Shown here one piece after another: positions 9,011-16,493 of a DNA stretch of 64,000 nt. The translations under genes were made by a program, and so were the position numbers. The stretch's first letter is position 1. The number at the start of each line of letters is the position of its first letter. The notes under the pieces are model-generated. The model did no database searches and was not told the DNA's origin. It saw nothing but the letters and a program-made list of their open reading frames with translations. Origin of the DNA: Mesorhizobium sp. B2-4-3 (lineage in GTDB: Bacteria > Pseudomonadota > Alphaproteobacteria > Rhizobiales > Rhizobiaceae); NCBI RefSeq assembly GCF_006442815.1, contig NZ_VFVL01000006.1, positions 124,001-188,000 on the forward strand, in the 5' to 3' direction.

Positions 9011-10627
9011 ATGAAAGCGTTCGCCATCCTTTTGGGCGGGTTGATCCTGCTTTTCCACGCCGCCATCGGCGCCCAGGCCGCCACGCCCGACAGCAAGCGT
9101 GTCGCGCTGGTCATCGGCAACAGCAAATATGTCAATGCGGTCGCCTTGCCCAACCCGGCCAACGATGCCCACCTCATCGCGTCCACGCTGCGCAACGCGG
9201 GCTTCGAGGTGATCGAAGGCGTCGACCAGGACAATGCCGGCATGCATAGCCTGATCGGCAAGTTCACCGAGGAGTCCTACAATGCCGACCTCGCTGTGAT
9301 CTTCTATGCCGGGCACGGCATGCAGGTCGACGGCAAGAACTACCTCATCCCGGTCGATGCCGAGCTGACGTCGCCGGCCTATCTCAAGACCCGCACGGTG
9401 CAGATCGACGAGTTCATGGCGGCGCTGCCGGCCGATCCCGCCGTCGGCATCATCATCCTCGATGCCTGCCGCGACAATCCGCTGGCACGCACGCTGGCCG
9501 CCGCGCTGCCGAAGAGCCGCTCGCTCGGCGCCGGCCTCGCGCCGGTCGATGCAAAGGCCGACGGCATGGGCACGGGCGGCGTCCTGATCGCCTATGCGAC
9601 CGACCCCGGCGCCATCGCTTTCGACGGCAACGGCGTCGACAGCCCCTATTCGCTGGCCTTGGCCAAGCACCTGACCGAACCGGGCGTCGAGATCCAGAGC
9701 GCCTTGACGCGGGTACGCGGCGAGGTCACGGAAGCCACGCAAGGACGGCAGCGGCCCTGGCACAATGCCTCGTTGGGACGCGAAGTTTTCCTCGGCAAGC
9801 CCACGACACAAACTGCCGCGACGCCGGCCACCGGTGCAGCCGAGACGACGGCGGCGCCCGCCCCTGCTCCCGTGGCCACCGAGGCGCCGTCCTGGGAGGT
9901 CGAGCAGCGGCTTTGGGACGAGGCCTCGAAGAAGAATGCCATTCCCTATTACGAGGCCTATCTCGACCAGTTCCCGAACGGCCGCTTCGCCACGGTGGCG
10001 AAGCTCAATATCGACCAGCTGAAGGATCCGACGGCCGGCAAGCAGATCGCGGCGCCCGGCGCGGACGATGCGAATGCCAATCCAGGCTCGGCCGTTCGCA
10101 CCTCGGTCGGCATCACCGACGAGATGAGAAAGACGCAAGGCAGCGAGCTGACCGAAAGCGCCATCGGCCTCGACCGCGACGGCCGCATCGACCTGCAATT
10201 GCGCATCGAAGCGCTGGGCAACGAGGTTGGGCAGGTCGACGGCAATATCGGCGCGAGGACGCGCCAGGCGATCGGCGCCTGGCAAGGCAAGAACGGCCTG
10301 CCGCCAACCACCTATCTGACGCGCGAACAGCTGGCGTTCCTGGTGATCCAGACCGACCCGATGATGGATGCGGTGCGCGCCAAGAACGCCGCCGACCAGG
10401 TCCGTGCCGCGCCAGCGAAAAAACAGGTCGCGCAGAGGACCCGGACGCTGAAGCCGGTGGCGCAGCAAAAACCGCGCAGGAAACAGACGCAGGTCGTGCA
10501 GCGCAGGCGCAGCAGCGAGACCGTGGTCCGCGAGGATGCGCCGCCGCCAAGAGACAACAACGACTTCCTGACCAAGGCGCTGATCTTCGGCACCGGCATC
10601 GCGGTCGGCGGCGCGCTCAAGAACTGA
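9011..10627 (+). CDS. Secreted caspase-like (peptidase C14) protein with peptidoglycan-binding-like domain
   Basis: A 538-residue exported protein of the caspase/metacaspase clan. A signal peptide (MKAFAILLGGLILLF, cleavage near AQAA) is followed by the p20-like domain starting VALVIGNSKY. The His-Cys dyad is intact: H102 in FYAGHG and C153 in LDACRDNP. A Pro/Ala linker (about 265-300) and a short helical segment follow. Near residue 395 begins a region resembling a peptidoglycan-binding_1 fold (LQLRIEALG, NIGARTRQAIGAWQ). The C-terminus is basic and ends in a hydrophobic stretch, so it may return to the membrane. A GGAGG site precedes the ATG. Substrate is unknown; caspase-like proteins of this type cut after Arg or Lys, but activity here is inferred. 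Confidence 0.87.
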   Translation: MKAFAILLGGLILLFHAAIGAQAATPDSKRVALVIGNSKYVNAVALPNPANDAHLIASTLRNAGFEVIEGVDQDNAGMHSLIGKFTEESYNADLAVIFYAGHGMQVDGKNYLIPVDAELTSPAYLKTRTVQIDEFMAALPADPAVGIIILDACRDNPLARTLAAALPKSRSLGAGLAPVDAKADGMGTGGVLIAYATDPGAIAFDGNGVDSPYSLALAKHLTEPGVEIQSALTRVRGEVTEATQGRQRPWHNASLGREVFLGKPTTQTAATPATGAAETTAAPAPAPVATEAPSWEVEQRLWDEASKKNAIPYYEAYLDQFPNGRFATVAKLNIDQLKDPTAGKQIAAPGADDANANPGSAVRTSVGITDEMRKTQGSELTESAIGLDRDGRIDLQLRIEALGNEVGQVDGNIGARTRQAIGAWQGKNGLPPTTYLTREQLAFLVIQTDPMMDAVRAKNAADQVRAAPAKKQVAQRTRTLKPVAQQKPRRKQTQVVQRRRSSETVVREDAPPPRDNNDFLTKALIFGTGIAVGGALKN

Positions 10628-10640
10628 CCGAGGACAAAAG

Positions 10641-10683
10641 GGCCGGCCCGTCGGCGGGCGAGCTGCCCGGCGACGGGCCGGCC
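10641..10683. terminator. Strong stem-loop between convergent genes
   Basis: GGCCGGCCCGTCG (10641-10653) pairs with CGACGGGCCGGCC (10671-10683), a 13-bp GC-rich stem with a smaller nested stem in the loop. It sits between the convergent ends of the caspase-like gene (10627) and the OmpA gene (10686), so it can serve both directions. There is no long T-tract, so the mechanism may not be the classical intrinsic one. Confidence 0.7.
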
Positions 10684-10685
10684 GC

Positions 10686-11222
10686 CTATTGCGTCCTGAT
10701 CCGCATTTCCACCCGGCGGTTGACCGGATCATAGGGATTGGCGACGCGCGGATGCGACTTGCCCAGGCCGACCGGCTCGAGTCGGGTAGATTGAACGCCG
10801 TTCGCCGACAGGAAGGCCGCCACCGATTGCGCCCTTCGCTGCGACAGGTCCTGGTTGTAGCGATCCGTGCCGGTCGCGTCGGTGTGGCCTTCCACGACGA
10901 AGCTGAACGTGCTCAGCCGGTTGTCCTTCAGCGCCTTGGCGAACTCATCCAGTTCCGTGCGCGCGGTCTGGTCGAGCTGGGCCGAATCCAGGGCAAAATT
11001 GATCATCATGTCGAGGCCGGCCTTTTGAGGCGGCGCCTCGTTCTTCTCGGCCTTGCTCTTGCACTCTTCCTCGGTGCCGACGCAGATGCCGCGTGACGCG
11101 CCAAGATTACCCTGGCCGGCGAAGTATTTTACGATGTCTTCCGATTTCTGAAGCGGATCGGCGTAAACGTGCGTTGAAAAAAGCACGGTCGCCAATGCCA
11201 AGGCTGAGCTGCCCCACCGCAT
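10686..11222 (-). CDS. OmpA-family outer-membrane/peptidoglycan-binding protein
   Basis: A 178-residue exported protein with a C-terminal OmpA domain that binds diaminopimelate peptidoglycan. The signal peptide MRWGSSALALATVLFSTHVYA is cleaved near ADP. A short linker with two cysteines (GICVGTEEECKS) precedes the OmpA fold, which starts INFALDSAQL. It contains the typical VEGHTDATG, the SQRRAQSVAAFL helix and NRRVEMRI at the end. The start at 11222 is chosen because AGGAG lies 9 bases upstream; the frame is open further up but would spoil the signal peptide. It is convergent with the caspase-like gene and probably anchors an envelope complex to the cell wall. Confidence 0.87.
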   Translation of the reverse strand: MRWGSSALALATVLFSTHVYADPLQKSEDIVKYFAGQGNLGASRGICVGTEEECKSKAEKNEAPPQKAGLDMMINFALDSAQLDQTARTELDEFAKALKDNRLSTFSFVVEGHTDATGTDRYNQDLSQRRAQSVAAFLSANGVQSTRLEPVGLGKSHPRVANPYDPVNRRVEMRIRTQ

Positions 11223-11409
11223 GACCGTCACTCCTGTTTGAGCTCTGTTTGAGCGGGTTTCGCTGGCGCGGACCATATCAAACCTTGAAGCGATTGTCTG
11301 TGACCAAGCGCACGTTGCCAACGGCCGCCACCTGCTAAAAGCTAAGGCTTGACCGGCTCTCGGCTAAAGGCTTGAGTGCTTGTCAGCTGGCTCTCAGGGT
11401 GTGGCAGCC

Positions 11410-11970
11410 ATGGCCAACGAACTCGGATACAGAACCGCAAGGGATCTGTTTCTTGCCTGTCCCGCGATCGCCCGGGACATGAAATCGCCTGCCGCCAATC
11501 AACCCCCGCTGGAATTTTGCCGCGCCCTGCTCGCCGGACGCGTGCCGGAGGAAGCCGTCACGTTCTGCGCCTATCTCCTGCCCGATCGCGCCGCGATCTG
11601 GTGGGGGCATGAATGCCTGAGCCATCTCTCAGAACTCCTTGCCGATAGGGACCTCGAATTGCTGGCGCTCGTCAACGATTGGGTCGGCGAGCCCGGCAAT
11701 CCCCGCCATCGAGCGGCGCTGGGCGATGCCGTCGATCCGTCGCCAACGACACCGGCTGCGTGGATCGCGCTGTCGGCGGCATGGCGTGACCCGGCCTTCG
11801 ACATGCTATCGACCGGATTCCCCGCCGCTCACGCCGTCAACGCCGGGATCCTGGCGGGGCTCGCCCGTGTTTCGACCGCGGACCGCTTTGGCGTGCTTTC
11901 CGCCTTCGTCGAAATGGGCATCCAGATGGTGGAGATGGAGGCCCAGCGGCAATCTGTCGACGCGTATTAG
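11410..11970 (+). CDS. Hypothetical cytoplasmic protein in the T6SS/caspase region
   Basis: A protein of about 186 residues that I do not recognise with confidence; it may belong to a small uncharacterised family found near T6SS genes. It has no signal peptide or membrane helix. It is rich in Ala, Leu and Trp, with alpha-helical segments such as EFCRALLAGRVPEEAV, RAAIWWGHECLSHLSELL, AWIALSAAWRDPAFD and VLSAFVEMGIQMVEME. Start is uncertain: ATG 11410 has AGGGTG upstream; GTG 11401 and TTG 11380 are alternatives. It is flanked by genes on the opposite strand on both sides and therefore has its own promoter. Codon use looks like its neighbours, which supports a real gene. Confidence 0.65.
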   Translation: MANELGYRTARDLFLACPAIARDMKSPAANQPPLEFCRALLAGRVPEEAVTFCAYLLPDRAAIWWGHECLSHLSELLADRDLELLALVNDWVGEPGNPRHRAALGDAVDPSPTTPAAWIALSAAWRDPAFDMLSTGFPAAHAVNAGILAGLARVSTADRFGVLSAFVEMGIQMVEMEAQRQSVDAY

Positions 11971-12011
11971 GGTTTTCCGCCAGACAAGGCTGCCAAGGCT
12001 CTAATCCACGA

Positions 12012-13247
12012 TCATTGGCAGCCGCCTTGCGCCCACCTGGCCAGAGCGACCTTGAAGCGGGTCCCAAGCGGATGCTGCAGGCGCAGCACGGAGACGTCGT
12101 TGGCGGCGAAATTCTTCGCCTGCTCGCACAGGCGGGTCTCGTTCCACTCGTGGCAGCCGTCGCAGTGCTTGCCCTGCCAGACCGACTTGTCGAGGCCTTC
12201 GACCGGACTGAAAAGCGGTTGCCCCTTGATCAATTGGGCTATGCTCTTGCCGTCGATCGCCGGGTCGCCGAACTTGACCGGGCGATCGAAAAAGATCGGG
12301 CCGTCCGTCGCCAGCTTCGGTATCTTTTCACGCAGCATATTGAGCGCAAGCTGGTCGTCGGTCTGGCCGGACGCGCCGGTGTTGCGCGTCCCGGAGCCCG
12401 CTTCGGCCTGCGGTGTGCTCGCCTCGCCGACGATCAGCGGCGCATTGAGATCGACCCTGTGCAGGACGACCTCGGTGGTCAGCGAGACGTTGATCCAGGG
12501 GCGCTGCTTGCCGGCGGTGGCCTTGAAGACGTCGCTGGTCACCCTGTTCATGGCTTCGGTGATGGAGACGTTGGATTCGCCGACATGCTGGAGCAGCGCC
12601 GTGGTGAAGGGCGAGTGGTCGCCCGACCCGTCATAGGCAAGCTGGTTCGGGCTGGCAGCGAAGGCGACCAGCGTGCCGGCGCCGCCATTCTCGATCGGGA
12701 TTTCGGCAAGGCCGCTGCTTGCGCCCTTGATGCCGGCAGTCTTCGCCAGCACGTCGGCAAGCGGATTGTCGCGGCATGCGTCCAGGAAAACCAGCCTTAT
12801 GCTGGTCTCGCGCGACATCTGGCGCAGGACGAAATCGACCGAGACGGCCTCGAAATCGAGCGAGGTCTCGTCCTCGAGCGCGGCATCGACGGGAAGCAGA
12901 TAATTCTTGCCGGAGACCTGAAGGCCATGGCCGGCATAGAAGAAAAGCGCGATGTCGGCGCCGCGCACCTCTCTGGCAAACTGGGCGACCGTATCTTGCG
13001 TCTGCTGCTTGGTGAGGTCGAAGCCGGAGACCACCTCGAAGCCGAGGTCCTTGAGCCGATCGGCCATGGCCTGCGCATCCCGCGCCGGATTGAGGAGCGG
13101 CGCTGCGTGCTGGTACTGCGAGTTGCCGAGCACCAGCGCCACACGCCGCTCGGCGCGCGCGGCCGTCAACGTCAGGAGCAAGGCAAGCGCCACAAGTCCG
13201 GCGGCGCGAAACACGTCACCGCAATGGGCGATCGGAGCGGAACTCAC
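12012..13247 (-). CDS. Secreted caspase-like protein with C-terminal CxxCH motif
   Basis: A 411-residue exported caspase-clan protein, paralogous to the one at 9011. The signal peptide is the hydrophobic GLVALALLLTLTAARA. The p20 domain starts VALVLGNSQY and keeps the dyad H107 (FYAGHG) and C158 (LDACRDNP). Unlike its paralogue it ends with a domain holding HCDGCH (C362, C365, H366), the signature used for covalent c-type heme attachment, plus further cysteines (RLCEQ, GGCQ). The start is a GTG at 13247, placed just after the stop of the YceI-OmpA gene (AGGTGG lies upstream); GTG 13253 and a GTG near 13214 are alternatives. The frame stays open upstream but there it lies antiphase inside the YceI-OmpA gene. 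The two genes are probably cotranscribed. Confidence 0.85.
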   Translation of the reverse strand: MSSAPIAHCGDVFRAAGLVALALLLTLTAARAERRVALVLGNSQYQHAAPLLNPARDAQAMADRLKDLGFEVVSGFDLTKQQTQDTVAQFAREVRGADIALFFYAGHGLQVSGKNYLLPVDAALEDETSLDFEAVSVDFVLRQMSRETSIRLVFLDACRDNPLADVLAKTAGIKGASSGLAEIPIENGGAGTLVAFAASPNQLAYDGSGDHSPFTTALLQHVGESNVSITEAMNRVTSDVFKATAGKQRPWINVSLTTEVVLHRVDLNAPLIVGEASTPQAEAGSGTRNTGASGQTDDQLALNMLREKIPKLATDGPIFFDRPVKFGDPAIDGKSIAQLIKGQPLFSPVEGLDKSVWQGKHCDGCHEWNETRLCEQAKNFAANDVSVLRLQHPLGTRFKVALARWAQGGCQ

Positions 13248-13254
13248 CGCCACC

Positions 13255-14346
13255 TCAGTTGGCGAGCTTGCTGGCGGAGAATTCGATCCGCCGGTTGAGC
13301 GCCTTGTTCTTGGGCGTGTCGTTGGCGGCGACAGGCTTGTCCTCGCCATAGCCGGCCGAGCTGATCTGGTTGCGCGGGACGCCGTCCGCCACCAGCGCGT
13401 CGGCGACCGCCTGGGCGCGCCGTTCGGAGAGCGCCTTGTTCGCCTCGGGCGACCCGTCGGAATCGGTGTAGCCGGACACCTCGACCTTGAGGGTGGGGCA
13501 TTTGCCGACGACACCTTCCACCTCAGCCAGCAGCGGGCGGCTCTTCGCGTCGAGCCTTGCGCTTGCCTGACGGAAATAGATGGCGCCGGTGCGCGAGAGG
13601 ACGGCAAACCTGTTGAGGCACTCCTCGTCGTTGAAATTGGCTTTCGCGGCATCGGTGGCGACAGGGCCGACCTCGGCGACACCGGCCGCGACGGTCTGCA
13701 CAGCTGCCGGCTTGGTGCCGTCGGCGGTGAAGACGAAATCGAAGGACACCGAAGCGGTCGGCACGATGTTGGTCACGTTGGCGGCCTGCTGCAATTTGTC
13801 GATGTTGGGCAAGAGCCCGAAATCCTCGACATGGACAGCGACGGGCGCCTCCGAAGCGACGGAGACCTGGGTGTCGCTGATCATGGTGACGACGACGCTC
13901 GCCTCGAGATCCTTGTCGACGCCATGCAGGCTGAGGCGGAACGGCAATGTCGTCTTCACCCGGCGCTTGGCCGGCAGATCGGCGAACGCCGCGGGATCCA
14001 CCTTCGCCGTCACTTCGGCCGTCGGATAGGTGAATGTCTCGAAAAACAGAAAGCGCATGCGAACATTGCGCAGGTCGACGCCCGTATCGACGGAATTGAG
14101 GTCGAAGCTGATCTTGGCGTCGCCGGCGGAACTCAGCGTGCCGGTGATGTTCCTGATCTTGTTGGTCTCGACGATCGTGTTCTTCTTGACCGACTGGTAG
14201 GTGAGCACCGAGGCGGCCGGATCGAGCGTCCAGTTGGGCGCGGCGCTCGCGGCCTGCGATCCGAAGACCAACAGCGCGGCAACGATCAAGCCAAGAGCCG
14301 CGGCCTTGGCTTGCATTTTTCGCCAGAATGCGACGACTTCGAACAT
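13255..14346 (-). CDS. YceI-OmpA fusion envelope protein
   Basis: A 363-residue secreted two-domain protein. After a signal peptide (QAKAAALGLIVAALLVFGS, cleavage near ASAA) residues about 40-205 form a YceI-like lipocalin fold: NWTLDPAASVLTYQSVKK, the ISFDLNSVDTGVDLRN strand pair, and LPFRLSLHGVDKDLEAS. YceI domains bind isoprenoid-type lipids. Residues about 235-363 form an OmpA peptidoglycan-binding domain (IYFRQASARLD, VEVSGYTDSDGSPEAN, LSERRAQAVADAL, NRRIEFSAS). Start 14346 is preferred; ATG 14316 would also give a signal peptide. It lies between the truncated caspase gene and the intact CxxCH caspase on the same strand, so the three probably form one transcript. Confidence 0.85.
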   Translation of the reverse strand: MFEVVAFWRKMQAKAAALGLIVAALLVFGSQAASAAPNWTLDPAASVLTYQSVKKNTIVETNKIRNITGTLSSAGDAKISFDLNSVDTGVDLRNVRMRFLFFETFTYPTAEVTAKVDPAAFADLPAKRRVKTTLPFRLSLHGVDKDLEASVVVTMISDTQVSVASEAPVAVHVEDFGLLPNIDKLQQAANVTNIVPTASVSFDFVFTADGTKPAAVQTVAAGVAEVGPVATDAAKANFNDEECLNRFAVLSRTGAIYFRQASARLDAKSRPLLAEVEGVVGKCPTLKVEVSGYTDSDGSPEANKALSERRAQAVADALVADGVPRNQISSAGYGEDKPVAANDTPKNKALNRRIEFSASKLAN

Positions 14347-14464
14347 GGAACGCCCCGCCAGGACAACCCGATCTCGATACCGGCACGTGACCGGAGCATA
14401 GAGCACTTGTCGGGGCTTGGCGAGCAGGTTCCAGCGGGAAGCGAAAACCGTCATCGAAATCTCA

Positions 14465-14722
14465 TCACCAGCCACCGTCGCCGCGAGATAACTCCTTCTC
14501 GAACTGGAGCTTGGTCAGGTCCTTGGCGACGAACACGTCGAAGCCGGCCAGCCGGAAGGTGTTCGACACGTCCTCGGCATCCTTGTCTGGATTCTTCAGG
14601 GCCGGAATTTCGCGGTATTCGGAATTGCCGATGACAAGGGCAACCCTTCGATCGGCGCATGCCTGCACCGTCGTGAGGCCCACGACGATCAAGGCTGCAA
14701 TCAGTGAGCAGCACCGCAGCAT
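14465..14722 (-). pseudogene. Truncated caspase-like gene (N-terminal 85 residues)
   Basis: An 85-residue reading frame with a good signal peptide (MLRCCSLIAALIVVGL, cleavage near ACA) and the first part of a caspase p20 domain (DRRVALVIGNSEYREIPAL, AEDVSNTFRLAGFDVFVA). It stops at LSRGDGGW before the catalytic His and Cys blocks, so it cannot be a protease of this clan. It is closely related to the N-termini of the caspase-like proteins at 9011 and 12012. It is most simply a gene broken by deletion, although a secreted short form that pairs with the intact paralogues cannot be excluded. It lies 118 bases upstream of the YceI-OmpA start on the same strand. Confidence 0.75.
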
Positions 14723-14908
14723 GGCAAAATCCCTAACTGCTCGTCGGCCACAAGAACGCAGCTTGCGACATCGTGGTCTGTTAAAGACTTCACAATCTGC
14801 CAAGACGGCAAGGAAACGCGCCTGCGAGGCAGATCGCGCATCCAATAAACTGCTAAAATAGCTCAGAGGCCCGGGCGCCGCAATGACCTGGGCAGATGCG
14901 ATCCCGAT

Positions 14909-14935
14909 GATGACGCCCGGTCTCAGCCGGGCATC
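14909..14935 (-). terminator. Stem-loop downstream of the binding-protein gene
   Basis: GCCCGG (14915-14920) and CCGGGC (14927-14932) form a stem with flanking partly paired bases. It lies about 30 bases past the stop codon of the minus-strand binding-protein gene. No T-tract follows, so the terminator call is tentative. Confidence 0.4.
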
Positions 14936-14964
14936 CTCGGTCACGCTCACCCGCCTGGGCCGCA

Positions 14965-16083
14965 TTATTTCTCGGCGTATGTCGGCTTGCCGTCCGCGCC
15001 CTTCTTCCATTCGTAGATGACATAGTCGGGGCGCGTGATGTCGCCCTTCTCGTCATAGCCGATGTCGCCGATCGCCGTCTTCCACGGGCCGCCTGCCTTG
15101 ATGGTGGCGCCGACCTTTTGCGCGTCGTCGGCCGAGCCGGTCTTGTCGATCGCCGCGGCGACGATCTGGACCGCCGCGTAGGAGTAGAGTGTGTAGGCTT
15201 CCGGCTCGAAACCCGAGGCACGGAATTTTTCGACGATGTCCTTGGCGGCGGGGTTTTTCCGCGGGTCCGGCGAGAAGGTGTTCAAGGTGCCGATAACCGA
15301 ATCGCCGGCGATTGAGGCAAGCTCGTTCGAGACCATTCCGTCGCCCGAGAACAGCGTCGCCTTCAGACCCTGATCCGCCGACTGGCGCATGATCAGGCCC
15401 GCCTCGGTGTGGAGACCGCCGAAATAGATCAGCGTGACGCCGGCCGCCTTCATCTTGGCGATGAGCGCGGAGAAATCCTTGTCGCCGACATTGATGCCTT
15501 CATACATCACCTCGGTGATGCCGTCGGCGTTCAGGTCCTTCTTGGCGACATCGACGAGGCCTTGGCCGTAAGGCGTCTTGTCGTGGACGATGGCGATCTT
15601 GGCGTCCTTGAAATTCGCGGCGATATAGTCTCCCGCGACCTTGCCCTGCTGGTCGTCGCGGCCGCAGGTGCGGAAGGTGTTCCAGAGGCCGCGCTCGGTA
15701 TATTGCGGATTGGTCGATGCTGGCGATACCTCGAGCACGCCGTTCTCGGCATAGACTTCCGAGGCGGGGATCGACACGCCCGAGTTGAAGTGGCCGACCA
15801 CATATTTCACGCCGTCCGCGACGAATTTGTTGGCGACCGAAATGCCCTGCTTCGGATCGGAGACATCGTCGCCGATCTCGATCTTGATCTTCTGGCCGAG
15901 CACGCCGCCGGCCGCGTTGATGTCGGCGGCCGCTTGTTCGGCGCCTTTCTGGAACTGCGCGCCGAAAGCCGCGTTCGGACCGGTGATCGGCCCGGCGACG
16001 CCGATGACGATGTCCGCCCAGGCGTTGCCCGCGAAGGCGACAAGCGCTGCCACTGCCACCGCCGACAGAAGATATTTTTTCAT
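14965..16083 (-). CDS. Branched-chain amino acid ABC transporter substrate-binding protein (LivK/LivJ type)
   Basis: A 372-residue periplasmic binding protein. The signal peptide [19 protein letters not shown] ends near AWA. The mature part has the Leu/Ile/Val-binding fold: [20 protein letters not shown], the [16 protein letters not shown] hinge segment, [11 protein letters not shown] and [14 protein letters not shown]. Start 16083 has GGGAGCC upstream, which agrees with the signal peptide. It stands alone: no permease or ATPase gene adjoins it, so it must share a membrane unit encoded elsewhere, possibly the Liv-type system at 42-45 kb or one outside the window. Branched-chain amino acids are the family default ligands; the actual ligand cannot be read from sequence. 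Confidence 0.88.
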   Translation of the reverse strand: MKKYLLSAVAVAALVAFAGNAWADIVIGVAGPITGPNAAFGAQFQKGAEQAAADINAAGGVLGQKIKIEIGDDVSDPKQGISVANKFVADGVKYVVGHFNSGVSIPASEVYAENGVLEVSPASTNPQYTERGLWNTFRTCGRDDQQGKVAGDYIAANFKDAKIAIVHDKTPYGQGLVDVAKKDLNADGITEVMYEGINVGDKDFSALIAKMKAAGVTLIYFGGLHTEAGLIMRQSADQGLKATLFSGDGMVSNELASIAGDSVIGTLNTFSPDPRKNPAAKDIVEKFRASGFEPEAYTLYSYAAVQIVAAAIDKTGSADDAQKVGATIKAGGPWKTAIGDIGYDEKGDITRPDYVIYEWKKGADGKPTYAEK

Positions 16084-16490
16084 ATGAGGCTCCCATTTTC
16101 GTGGTGGGCACTGGTTGCGGCTTCGATGCGATGCCCACGTCCGACGCATCGAGCTGACTTGAATTGGGCGGGCCGGTTTTTGCCGTCGGGCAAGGTCAGG
16201 CCCAGGCGGACTGGTCAGGATGCGAGGCCGGAGCAGGCCCCGTCACCAGAGATGTCTTGCCTTCAATCCACATCCAAAATGCCCCGTCTTCAGGGCATAT
16301 TGGCTGCAAGCGAAGTGGCATACGATGACCGTAGGACCCAGATTTGGTGATCGATTTTGCAATGTTTCGGGGATGCGTCGCTCGCCTGCTAGGCCGTGAT
16401 GGCGTTTCGTTGAATCGCCATCACGGTCTAATTCTTTGTTGGAGCATGATCTTTCTCCGAAAACCGGTTCCCACTTTTTGGGATCATGCT
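16084..16490. other. Intergenic region, 407 bp
   Basis: Separates the divergent promoter side of the binding-protein gene from the 3' end of the AraC gene. The part next to 16083 presumably carries the binding-protein promoter. The last about 100 bases are the palindromic repeat described at 16392-16493. No coding sequence was recognised. Confidence 0.6.
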
Positions 16491-16493
16491 CTA
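16392..16493. repeat. Palindromic intergenic repeat, two hairpins
   Basis: Two consecutive hairpins. The first pairs CCGTGATGGCG (16394-16404) with CGCCATCACGG (16416-16426). The second pairs GAGCATGATC (16442-16451) with GATCATGCTC (16482-16491) around a core containing AAAACCGGTTCCCACTTTTT. Such blocks are abundant between genes in rhizobia. Here the element's last bases CTA supply the TAG stop codon of the minus-strand AraC gene. Confidence 0.85.

Noticed and set aside
12015-13298. A 427-codon plus-strand open frame opposite the CxxCH caspase
   Set aside because: The minus strand encodes a clear caspase domain with signal peptide; the plus frame has no recognisable domain or ribosome-binding site.
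16394-16493. Short palindromes considered as CRISPR repeats or attachment sites
   Set aside because: Copies are single, unevenly placed, without spacers or cas or integrase genes; they match the pattern of rhizobial intergenic palindromes.
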